Shown here piece after piece: positions 24,410 to 31,516 of a stretch of 34,904 nt of DNA; position 1 is the stretch's first letter; the number at the start of each line of letters is the position of its first letter. The stretch is from IMG/VR virus record IMGVR_UViG_3300010885_061168, positions 1-34,904 of that record; one strand, given 5' to 3'. Origin of the DNA: a virus. The notes beneath the pieces were generated by a model. It was given only the letters and a program-made list of their open reading frames with translations, had not been told where the DNA came from and made no database searches. The position numbers were made by a program, and so were the translations under genes.

Positions 24410-25036
24410 TTATTTTACCTTTTTCTTGATGGTTTGTTTCGGGTCCATTTTTTTTCTAATTCTAGCTCTAGCTCTTCTTATTCGAGTAGCAATAGATCTT
24501 TTCTTTAAACCGTATTTTTCTGCAATATCTTTATATTTCATACCGTTTATTTCCCTATCTACCATTATCTCTCTGTATATTTCAGGTAATTCTCTTATCT
24601 CTTCTAATACGGATTCATAAACACTGTCTATAGTATTATCTTCGAAGAGAAAAGAATAAGTAGGATCTTCTTCCATAAGGTATTGTCCTCCTAAATCTCC
24701 CAGCGTAGATTTGCTAGAAAAATATTCCATTTCTTCGTCGCTATGGGAAAAAAATCTCTTTCCTGTTTTTAAGATTAGTAGGGATTCATTCCTAGCAATA
24801 TTATAAGTCCATGTCGAAAAATTTGCTCTGTCTTTATCGTATTGATGTATCTTCAGCCATATCTTTGTCATCGTATTAGAAAAAGCATCTTCTGCAAGTT
24901 CTTGACTCTTAAGTATTAAGTAACAATGGTTAGTTATTCCTGGCTTTAGCCTCTCATATAAGGTTTTAAAACATTTAGAACTTTTAGATTCGATGAAAGA
25001 TTCAGCTAAAAATTGGATGTTGTTTTGTCTTTGCAT
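24410..25036 (-). CDS. ECF-type sigma-70 family RNA polymerase sigma factor, 208 aa
   Basis: Sigma region 2 is visible in LKSQELAEDAFSNTMTKIW (about 43-61) and the following DRANFSTWTYNIARNESLL. Region 4 is ELPEIYREIMVDREINGMKY then KDIAEKYGLKKRSIATRIRR, a clear helix-turn-helix, followed by a basic tail. There is no region 1 or 3, as in ECF factors. A 45-residue acidic linker separates the two regions. It would redirect host RNA polymerase to a subset of phage promoters, acting alongside the gp55-like factor. It starts after a 42-base gap from the dCMP deaminase gene. Confidence 0.9.
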   Translation of the reverse strand: MQRQNNIQFLAESFIESKSSKCFKTLYERLKPGITNHCYLILKSQELAEDAFSNTMTKIWLKIHQYDKDRANFSTWTYNIARNESLLILKTGKRFFSHSDEEMEYFSSKSTLGDLGGQYLMEEDPTYSFLFEDNTIDSVYESVLEEIRELPEIYREIMVDREINGMKYKDIAEKYGLKKRSIATRIRRARARIRKKMDPKQTIKKKVK

Positions 25037-25078
25037 AGTAAAATTTACTTTTTATTATTTACGTGATTTAAAAAATTA

Positions 25079-25642
25079 TTAGATTTCAGATAAGTATTTA
25101 TTACCTATTCTGGTTATTTCTATTCCTCCCTCGGATAGAAAAATTAGGGGATCAGTATTTCTGTAAACTTCACAGAAAACTATTCTTTTTATTCCCGATT
25201 GTATTATTAGCTTAGCACATTCAAAACAAGGGGATAATGTAACATACATAGTAGATCCTATAGAGCTCTGTGTACTTTTAGCCAGCTTTGTTATTGCATT
25301 TGCTTCTGCGTGTAAAACATAAGGGAGAGTAACCATTTCTTCGCTTTCACATATATTGGGAAACCCGGAAGGAGGACCGTTATATCCATCAGATATTATA
25401 GATTTATCTTTAACGACAAGACATCCTACTTTCATTCTTTTGCAATGGGAAGAAGATCCCCAGGTATTAGCCATTCTTAGATATATGAGATCCGATTTAG
25501 TCTCTTTGGATTCTTTATCTATGTTAAATTCTATAGAATCTTTTTTTATGGCATAATATTCTAAGAAGATTAGGTCAGGATTACTTTTTAAATAATCGGG
25601 AATAGATTCTTCTCTGTTCTTTTCTACATAGTTTTTATTCAT
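25079..25642 (-). CDS. cd: Deoxycytidylate (dCMP) deaminase, 187 aa
   Basis: Converts dCMP to dUMP, feeding dTMP synthesis. The zinc site is complete: H111-A-E113 in HAEANAITKL and PCFEC with C139 and C142. RMKVGCLVVKDKSIISDGYN and GPPSGFPN are typical of the ComEB/dCMP deaminase family. It has an extra N-terminal stretch of about 50 residues (DYLKSNPDLIFLEYYAIKKD) compared with the minimal enzyme. E113 is the expected proton shuttle. The leader has no Shine-Dalgarno. It lies between the tape-measure-like gene and the sigma factor. Confidence 0.93.
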   Translation of the reverse strand: MNKNYVEKNREESIPDYLKSNPDLIFLEYYAIKKDSIEFNIDKESKETKSDLIYLRMANTWGSSSHCKRMKVGCLVVKDKSIISDGYNGPPSGFPNICESEEMVTLPYVLHAEANAITKLAKSTQSSIGSTMYVTLSPCFECAKLIIQSGIKRIVFCEVYRNTDPLIFLSEGGIEITRIGNKYLSEI

Positions 25643-25693
25643 ACGGAATAAATATATGTATTTTTTCGTAGTAAAAAAATAAAATTGGGGAAA

Positions 25694-27229
25694 TTAGAAT
25701 CTTCTTGAATCTGGTCTAAAAGGAGAATCCATAGTTTCTATAGAAAGCGGACCTTCTAGGAGAGATACCATTCTACCTAATAGGGATTTTATATCCGCCA
25801 TATCTGCAGATCCCATATCAGTAGAAGTTTTTCCCGGGGATGCCGATCCTGGTTTAGGGGATTCAGTTTTAGGGGATTCTTTTTCAGGGGTAACAGCTTT
25901 AGATTCAGTTTGTGTTATTTCTTTTTTTGGCTCTTTTTTTTCCTCCTGTTTTTTTTCTTCTTCTTTTGGAGCCTCTGCCTTAACTTTTTTAAGTTCAGGG
26001 GATTCGGTGGTAATAGAAGATTTTTCTTCTTCTTTTTCTTTTTTAAGTCCTTTCAATTTTTCCATTCCCTTTCCCCTTAGTTCTTTGTTGGAGAGTAGAG
26101 AAGTAGCAGCTCCTACACCTTTACCCATTAGCTGGCTTTTATCCCCAAGGAGAGAAGCTGGGTTTTTTGCTATGTCTTTTAAAGAAGTTTTTCCGGTTAA
26201 TATGTCTTTTCCTTTTAGGAAATTTTTACCTTTATCCAACAGAGAAGATTTTTCTTTTTCCTCTCCCTCTTTATTTGCGTTTTTTCCCGGATTTAATAAA
26301 TCTTTTGTTTTTTTGGATTCTTCTTTGGATTTTCTTTTTTCCTCCTTTTCTTTTTTTCTTTGGTCTCTTTTAGATTCTTCTTCTTTTTTTTCTTCCAATA
26401 ACACCGGATTTGAATCTTTTACAGGGGGAGATAGTTTCTGTATATCCTCTTGGGTAAATGTTTCTCTTTTTTCTTTTAGCTCGCTAAGCTCATATTCTGC
26501 ATCTTCTTCTAGAGAATCAGGATCTAAACTATAACGTACAGGATCCTCCTGCATTAATTTTGCTTTAACCTCATCAAGAGTAGAATTTTCATTTAAAGAT
26601 TTCTTAGCAGGGGAAGAAAGATTTTGATCTGCAGTTTTTATTTCGGATTTTTTTTTATTTGCATCCTCAACTTCAAAGGCTAAAAGCTGACTCATCTTAT
26701 CGTCCCTATTTGATGATTTTTTATTGGGTATAACCTCGTCGCCTTTATCCAATTTAACTATCTCCGGGCCTTTTTCACCAACTAAAGCTAATCCAGTTTC
26801 ATCCATAACTCCCCCAGCAGCAAATTTGGGGATTTTTCCTAATAATTCGGCAACCCCTTTGGGTGTTTTTATATTAGATGTTATTCCTTCAATAGATTTA
26901 TCTTTTAAAGGAGCTGAAGAAACCAACGGAGAACCAAGACCTTTTTCTTTAGATCCTACTACATCTTTTAGAATACTATTAGATTCTTTGTTAGATTTAG
27001 TTATTTCACCTATTCCTTTCTTAAATATATCTTCTAGAGATTTTAAGAATTTTTTATTCTGGTCTTCTACCGGTTCTTTTTTACCTGGATCTTCTTTTGC
27101 CGGTTCTTTTTGGGAATTAGCATTCTCTGCAGAAACCGCATTTTTATTCTCTTTCACCTCAGAGGTAAGAGACTTTATGTTTCTGCTTAGATCGGATAAT
27201 TGATCTATGAGTTTTTTATTTAGATCCAT
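25694..27229 (-). CDS. Tape-measure-like tail protein with Lys/Glu-rich low-complexity body, 511 aa
   Basis: Residues 137-168 (FAAGGVMDETGLALVGEKGP, then EIVKLDKGDEVIPNKK) match the FAxGG...LxLVGExGPExV motif very common in tail tape-measure proteins. The N-terminus has a helical stretch with heptads (LIDQLSDLSRNIKSLTSEVK). The body (about 200-470) is dominated by Lys, Glu, Ser and Pro, with no membrane spans, unusual for a tape measure. The C-terminal SADMADIKSLLGRMVSLLEG could be a terminal helix. It follows gp51 by 27 bases; in T4 the tape measure gp29 lies a few genes beyond gp51. It could instead be another tail-tube-lumen protein. Confidence 0.6.
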   Translation of the reverse strand: MDLNKKLIDQLSDLSRNIKSLTSEVKENKNAVSAENANSQKEPAKEDPGKKEPVEDQNKKFLKSLEDIFKKGIGEITKSNKESNSILKDVVGSKEKGLGSPLVSSAPLKDKSIEGITSNIKTPKGVAELLGKIPKFAAGGVMDETGLALVGEKGPEIVKLDKGDEVIPNKKSSNRDDKMSQLLAFEVEDANKKKSEIKTADQNLSSPAKKSLNENSTLDEVKAKLMQEDPVRYSLDPDSLEEDAEYELSELKEKRETFTQEDIQKLSPPVKDSNPVLLEEKKEEESKRDQRKKEKEEKRKSKEESKKTKDLLNPGKNANKEGEEKEKSSLLDKGKNFLKGKDILTGKTSLKDIAKNPASLLGDKSQLMGKGVGAATSLLSNKELRGKGMEKLKGLKKEKEEEKSSITTESPELKKVKAEAPKEEEKKQEEKKEPKKEITQTESKAVTPEKESPKTESPKPGSASPGKTSTDMGSADMADIKSLLGRMVSLLEGPLSIETMDSPFRPDSRRF

Positions 27230-27232
27230 GCT

Positions 27233-27242
27233 CTATATATCA
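27233..27242 (-). promoter_or_regulatory. Putative late promoter motif (TGATATATAG)
   Basis: This lies 3 bases before the ATG of the tape-measure-like gene, in the 27-base gap after gp51. If it is a promoter the message would be leaderless, so a translational or chance explanation is also possible. Confidence 0.25.
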
Positions 27243-27256
27243 AGAAATAAAAATAT

Positions 27257-27517
27257 CTATTTCTTAAGGCTAAATACTTGTTTGAATCCTTTAGATTCCA
27301 TATCTTCCTGAGACTCTATTTCAATAGATTGATTTATTTTTTCTATCCATAATTGATATTCATAGAAAGGAAGATTTTCTAAAAAAACAGGATCTATTCC
27401 ATGTTCTCTCCAGAGTCTAAATTTTATATCAAAGTAATTCTCTAAAGATATCTGAAATAAGGAAAAGAGATCTGATCCCGCCGGGAAAGGTAATATCTGC
27501 GGTGACCTCCCCCTCAC
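27257..27517 (-). CDS. 51: Baseplate hub assembly protein gp51-like, 86 aa
   Basis: T4 gp51 is a small catalytic factor for baseplate hub assembly. The segment SLENYFDIKFRLWREHGIDP (28-47) followed by ENLPFYEYQLWIEKI (50-64) fits the pattern of gp51 homologues as I recall it, and the place directly after gp26 matches T4 gene order (26-51). The only start that keeps the conserved part is GTG at 27515-27517, giving an 89-base overlap with the end of gp26 in another frame. The first 13 residues (MRGRSPQILPFPA) may be dispensable. Confidence 0.65.
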   Translation of the reverse strand: MRGRSPQILPFPAGSDLFSLFQISLENYFDIKFRLWREHGIDPVFLENLPFYEYQLWIEKINQSIEIESQEDMESKGFKQVFSLKK

Positions 27518-28523
27518 CGCATGCTTGACATTTTTGTTTTGCTTCTGTTTTAGTTCCTATTTTGATTTTTTCTGATATCTGATAAAGTAAACTAAATTCT
27601 TTTTTAGTCCATTCAGCAGATGTTTTTCTCATTAAAAATAATACACCTTCAAAATCTAAGCCTCTCCATTCGGGTATAATAAACGGTGCTATTTCTAAAA
27701 ATCCATCTTCTATTTCTATATTTCTTTTAGAACATATAGAAACAAAATCGGAAAGGGATTGGGTAACCCCTATACTAGGAACAAATATCTCAAAAGATTT
27801 TTCTTCCGCCTTTAAAGTAAAAATAAAAGATCTGGTTTCAGGATTGTATCTTTTTAATATTTCTTCCTCTAGTTCATAAGAAGAAAGATTACCAGATCTC
27901 AATTCAAATCCCTCTATAGCTTTACAATCTTTAGTATTTCCGCATTTTCTATTAGGGGTAAGCATTAAAGAATTTTCCCCTCTTAAAAAAGTAAGATCCC
28001 TGATTGCCATTATTATATAGAATCTGTCTTCTTGTTTAAGATCTTTATAGCTAACAACACCTTGTCCTGGAAAATCTATTCTTAGACATCTTTCTAGAAT
28101 GAAAGAAAGTTTTCTTTCTATGTCTACTGAATCGTCTTCATCTATAGTCGAAAAATGTCTTATTTCTTTAACATCAGAAGGTCTTATTGCCATTCTTGTG
28201 CCTTCCGGGTAAAATAATCCTTTTGAGGGTAAAAGGTGAATAGGTAAATTTTTCCAATTGACTTCAAAGACCGCATCTTTTTTAGCTTCCTGTACCGGTA
28301 TTTTGGTTTCTTCTCTTTGTGGAATAACAACCGGTTGTGGTTTTATTTCTTCTTTTTGTTCTTCAGCTACAGGGGATTCTTTTATTTCCTCTTTTGGTTC
28401 CAAAGCCTCCTCTGTAGGGGTTTGATTTATCGCAGGAGGTACGATAGGATCATATTCTAATCCTCCCATTAACTCCTTAGATCTTAGTAATTCTTCCGGT
28501 GATATACCTAATAAATTATCCAT
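27429..28523 (-). CDS. 26: Baseplate hub protein gp26-like, 364 aa
   Basis: Member of the T4-type baseplate hub family. The conserved core begins NLPIHLLPSKGLFYPEGTRM (about 92-111), then IRPSDVKEIRHFSTID. The C-terminus has a possible zinc pair CQACGEGE followed by ITFPGGIRSLF, a hallmark of the family. Another Cys pair is CGNTKDC (about 194-200). The N-terminal 85 residues are a Pro/Glu-rich extension not found in T4 gp26 (208 residues), so the protein is much longer than T4's. It follows a terminator, and its 3' end overlaps gp51 by 89 bases. Confidence 0.85.
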   Translation of the reverse strand: MDNLLGISPEELLRSKELMGGLEYDPIVPPAINQTPTEEALEPKEEIKESPVAEEQKEEIKPQPVVIPQREETKIPVQEAKKDAVFEVNWKNLPIHLLPSKGLFYPEGTRMAIRPSDVKEIRHFSTIDEDDSVDIERKLSFILERCLRIDFPGQGVVSYKDLKQEDRFYIIMAIRDLTFLRGENSLMLTPNRKCGNTKDCKAIEGFELRSGNLSSYELEEEILKRYNPETRSFIFTLKAEEKSFEIFVPSIGVTQSLSDFVSICSKRNIEIEDGFLEIAPFIIPEWRGLDFEGVLFLMRKTSAEWTKKEFSLLYQISEKIKIGTKTEAKQKCQACGEGEVTADITFPGGIRSLFLISDIFRELL

Positions 28524-28558
28524 AGTTTATGTTATTTATATTATATAACAAAACACAA

Positions 28559-28586
28559 AAAAAGAGACAAATTTATGTCTCTTTTT
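28559..28586. terminator. Terminator after the tube genes (possibly bidirectional)
   Basis: The stem AAAAAGAGACA/TGTCTCTTTTT closes a 6-base loop and is flanked by A and T tracts on both sides. On the minus strand it ends the gp19 transcript before gp26. Confidence 0.85.
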
Positions 28587-28604
28587 TCAAAATATTTTTT
28601 TATA

Positions 28605-29183
28605 TTATAAAAACGTATCTGACCAGTAGTCGCATATCCATGAAAGGGATATACTATAATTATTTGCTTGTTCATAATCTAAGTCCATTGCAGGAATAGC
28701 TTCTGAAGGAAAACACGAAGGAATAGATACTCTTCTAAAGACATCTCCTCTTTTATTAAATATAGAGATAACCATTGATCCCACATAATCTTTTTTAATA
28801 CCCATAGCTCCGGTAAGAGGATTATAGATTAAATCTGACCATTGTCTTAGAATTTTGTAAACCTCCATAGAATTGCTTTCTGGATTTAAGTTAACTTCAA
28901 ATTCCATAGATACTGTCATATCTGTAGTAGATGGTTCTCCCCCTGCATATCTTCTAGTAGCAAATTTATAGTTTTGATCTATAGTTGCGGAAGGAGAAAT
29001 ATCAACAGCTAAGCCGGAAAGACTCTTTATCCCTTGAGCTAATATACCCTCTCCTTTAAATCTCTGAGCCGCAAGAGGAATACCTGCAGGCGGATTTATA
29101 ATAACCTCAAATTGGTTAAGGTAAACAGGTTCATAGTTATTCCTAGAAGCTGTTGAGTTACTAAAATGTGGAAGTCCAGCCAT
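28605..29183 (-). CDS. 19: Tail tube protein gp19-like, second copy, 192 aa
   Basis: Subunit of the inner tail tube. T4-like gp19 features are MAGLPHFSNS at the start, YLNQFEVIINPP (20-31), KFATRRYAGGEPST (73-86), LRQWSDLIYNPLTGAMGIKK and ISLSWICDYW near the end. T4 gp19 has 163 residues. The protein is a close paralogue of the gene 13 bases upstream, with identical first ten residues and an identical LRQWSDLIYNPLTGAMG block. It has a slightly longer loop (GIPLAAQRFKGEG). It is followed by a terminator. Confidence 0.9.
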   Translation of the reverse strand: MAGLPHFSNSTASRNNYEPVYLNQFEVIINPPAGIPLAAQRFKGEGILAQGIKSLSGLAVDISPSATIDQNYKFATRRYAGGEPSTTDMTVSMEFEVNLNPESNSMEVYKILRQWSDLIYNPLTGAMGIKKDYVGSMVISIFNKRGDVFRRVSIPSCFPSEAIPAMDLDYEQANNYSISLSWICDYWSDTFL

Positions 29184-29196
29184 ATTAATTTAAAAA

Positions 29197-29751
29197 TTAT
29201 AAAAATAAATCATCCCAATAATCAACGGCAAATTCCATATCGTTAATTGTATATATTCCCTCGTCTGTGTAGTTCAATCCCATTTCAGGAAGAGCTTTTA
29301 AAGGGAAAACATCTTTACAATTAATTCTACGATAAACATCACCTTGTTTATTAAAGATAGAAATTAAAATATTTCCTGTGTAATCTTTTTTAAGACCCAT
29401 AGCTCCTGTAAGAGGATTGTAGATCAAATCTGACCATTGTCTTAGGGTTTTAAAAATATACATAGAGTTAGCATCATTTAAATTGACAGTAAATGAAATA
29501 CTAATGTTCATTGTGGTTTCAGAAGGTTTAGCTCCTGCATAGTTTCTTTTAGCAAACTTATATTTCTGGGTAGCTAATCCCGGGTTCTTATCTACAGATA
29601 AACCACTAACTTTAGTTACGTGCTCTATCAATATATTTCCTCCGCCTACACCATTGGGACAAGTTATTTGGGCCTCAAACTGGTTAAGGTAAACAGGCTC
29701 GTACTTATTTAAAGAAGCCTGAGAATTTGAGAAATGTGGTAATCCTGCCAT
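29197..29751 (-). CDS. 19: Tail tube protein gp19-like, first copy, 184 aa
   Basis: Paralogue of the next gene, with the same opening MAGLPHFSNS, then YEPVYLNQFEAQITCPNG, KFAKRNYAGAKPSE and LRQWSDLIYNPLTGAMGLKK, ending FAVDYWDDLFL. It is complete, with no sign of decay. It is divergent from the plus-strand endonuclease gene, which is inserted between it and the sheath gene; T4 order is 18-19 with no gene between. A TATTGATATATA motif lies about 57 bases upstream of the ATG. Confidence 0.9.
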   Translation of the reverse strand: MAGLPHFSNSQASLNKYEPVYLNQFEAQITCPNGVGGGNILIEHVTKVSGLSVDKNPGLATQKYKFAKRNYAGAKPSETTMNISISFTVNLNDANSMYIFKTLRQWSDLIYNPLTGAMGLKKDYTGNILISIFNKQGDVYRRINCKDVFPLKALPEMGLNYTDEGIYTINDMEFAVDYWDDLFL

Positions 29752-29807
29752 AATGTTTTTTAGTATATTTATCCGACTTTATAAAAAATCAAAAATTACA
29801 TATTTTC

Positions 29808-29817
29808 ATATATATCA
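29808..29817 (-). promoter_or_regulatory. Putative late promoter motif (TGATATATAT)
   Basis: It lies within the divergent region before the first tube gene. The longer string TATTGATATATA is shared with the site at 6301. Confidence 0.3.
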
Positions 29818-29890
29818 ATATGCTATTAAAAAAAAATATAGGAAACATATTATAAATTATGATATATATTATAAAACCAGCATAAGGAAT

Positions 29891-31483
29891 ATGAAAACTA
29901 TAGAGGATTTAAATAATTCAATTAAAAAAGGAGAAATTAAAACTAATTTTATTTCTAGATTTTTAGAAAAAAATCAAGAAATAAAAGAAATGATATTTTT
30001 AAAATCTATTGATATAGAAAAATATTATAGAAATCCAACTATTTTGCAAAGATTAAAATTTATTATAAATGAAGAAGTTATAGAATTATGCACATGCGGT
30101 GATCCTTTATTATGGAGAAATTTTACTAAAGGTTATAACAAAACTTGTGGATCTAAAAAATGCTCAACGAGAAAAAATATAGAATCAGTAAAAAAATATT
30201 ATACTGAAAAATATGGAGTAGATCATTTATTTAAAACTGATAAATTTAAAAATGATATAAAAAATACATTTAATGAAAAATATGGGGTTGATAATCCGTT
30301 TAAAAGTAAAGAAATAAAAAATAAAATAAAAGAAACTAATCTTTTAAAATTCGGGGAAACTAATTGGTTAAAGGTCCCGGAAAATAGAGAAAAAATATCA
30401 AATAAAATAATAGAAAATAATAAAATAGCCAGGAAAGAAAAAATAATAAATAATAAAATTCCTATTGAGATTATTGAATATTCAAAAAACCAAAAAGTTA
30501 TTATTAATTGTAATAAATGTAATAATAAAAGTGAATTTTCGATTTCGTTTTTCAATAAAAAAATAAAAATACAAGAAAACCCATGTTTAACATGTAATCC
30601 TTTATTAAGATCTACATCCAAAGGGGAAATCGAACTTTTCCATTTTATAGAATCTATATACAAAGGTAGTATAATAAAAAATGATAGAAAAATACTAGGG
30701 GGTAAAGAAATTGATATATATTTGCCAGATTTAATGATGGCATTTGAATTCAATGGGATTTATTATCATAGCGAAATATTTAAAGAAAAAAAAGATTGTT
30801 TATCTAAAAAAAAATTATTATCTGATAAATCTATAAATTTAATAGTAGTATGGGAAGATGATTGGGAGCAAAAAAAAGAAATAATAAAAAGTAGGATAAA
30901 ATCTTTATTGAATCAAAATAATAAAATATACGCAAGAAAATGTAAAATAATGGAAATATCAGGAAGTGTAGAAAAAAAATTTTTAATAGATAATCATATA
31001 CAAGGATATGTTCCGTCGTCTATAAAAATAGGTCTATATTATAATAGTGAATTAGTTTCGATTATGTCATTTGGATCATATAGAAAATCTTTGGGTAAAA
31101 ATAAAATAATAGGGGAATATGAATTATTAAGATTCTGTAATAAATTAGGAATTAATGTAATAGGAGGAGCATCTAAAATTTTTAAATATTTCATAAATAA
31201 ATATTTACCAAATAAAGTTTTATCATATCAAAATAATTCATGGAATACCGGTAATCTTTACGAAAAAATAGGATTTATCAAAAAAAATACAACAGATCCA
31301 AACTATTATTGGGTAAAGGGAAATTTAAGATTTAATAGATTTAATTTCAGAAAAGATAAATTAATAAAAGAAGGATATGATCCAAACAAAACAGAATCCG
31401 AAATAATGTACGGGAGAGGATATTATCGAATATGGGATATGGGAAATATAAAATGGGAATACAAAAAGCCATCAGTAAACTGA
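29891..31483 (+). CDS. Homing-endonuclease-like protein: Zn-finger/repeat region, Vsr-like nuclease, acyltransferase-like C-terminus, about 530 aa
   Basis: The likely start is ATG at 29891, which begins MKTIEDLNNSIKKG and is preceded by AAGGA, a Shine-Dalgarno-like sequence. The frame is open back to an ATG at 29753, but those 46 extra residues look random. Parts in order are a cysteine cluster (CTCGDPLLW, CGSKKC); repeats of KYGVD-type (EKYGVDHLFKTDKF, EKYGVDNPFKSKEI) probably contacting DNA; CNKCNNK and CLTC cysteines; a nuclease core GKEIDIYLPDLMMAFEFNG then IYYHSE and LIVVWEDDW, like Vsr/PD-(D/E)XK homing enzymes; and a C-terminal region (MSFGSYRK, YELLRFCNKLG, GGASKIFKYF, YEKIGF) resembling GNAT/Mom-type acyltransferase folds. 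It is a plus-strand, even more A-rich insertion between sheath and tube genes. The nuclease call is moderate; the acyltransferase-like part is tentative. Confidence 0.75.
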   Translation: MKTIEDLNNSIKKGEIKTNFISRFLEKNQEIKEMIFLKSIDIEKYYRNPTILQRLKFIINEEVIELCTCGDPLLWRNFTKGYNKTCGSKKCSTRKNIESVKKYYTEKYGVDHLFKTDKFKNDIKNTFNEKYGVDNPFKSKEIKNKIKETNLLKFGETNWLKVPENREKISNKIIENNKIARKEKIINNKIPIEIIEYSKNQKVIINCNKCNNKSEFSISFFNKKIKIQENPCLTCNPLLRSTSKGEIELFHFIESIYKGSIIKNDRKILGGKEIDIYLPDLMMAFEFNGIYYHSEIFKEKKDCLSKKKLLSDKSINLIVVWEDDWEQKKEIIKSRIKSLLNQNNKIYARKCKIMEISGSVEKKFLIDNHIQGYVPSSIKIGLYYNSELVSIMSFGSYRKSLGKNKIIGEYELLRFCNKLGINVIGGASKIFKYFINKYLPNKVLSYQNNSWNTGNLYEKIGFIKKNTTDPNYYWVKGNLRFNRFNFRKDKLIKEGYDPNKTESEIMYGRGYYRIWDMGNIKWEYKKPSVN

Positions 31484-31487
31484 TGGC
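31468..31487. terminator. Bidirectional terminator between the endonuclease and sheath genes
   Basis: A perfect 8-bp stem GCCATCAG/CTGATGGC with loop TAAA is flanked by A5 on one side and T5 on the other, so it can work in both directions. It includes the stop codon of the plus-strand gene and lies 30 bases past the sheath gene's stop. Confidence 0.92.
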
Positions 31488-31516
31488 TTTTTATTTTTTA
31501 TTAAAATTTAAGGATT

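Noticed and set aside
26007-26534. Long plus-strand open frame opposite the tape-measure-like gene
   Set aside because: It is Phe/Ser-rich, as expected for the antisense of Lys/Glu/Ser codons, and has no family motif or leader. The minus-strand gene explains the region.
29753-29890. Upstream start for the plus-strand endonuclease gene (46 extra residues)
   Set aside because: The extra residues have no protein-like pattern, the segment holds the leader of the tube gene on the other strand, and the ATG at 29891 has a Shine-Dalgarno-like AAGGA.
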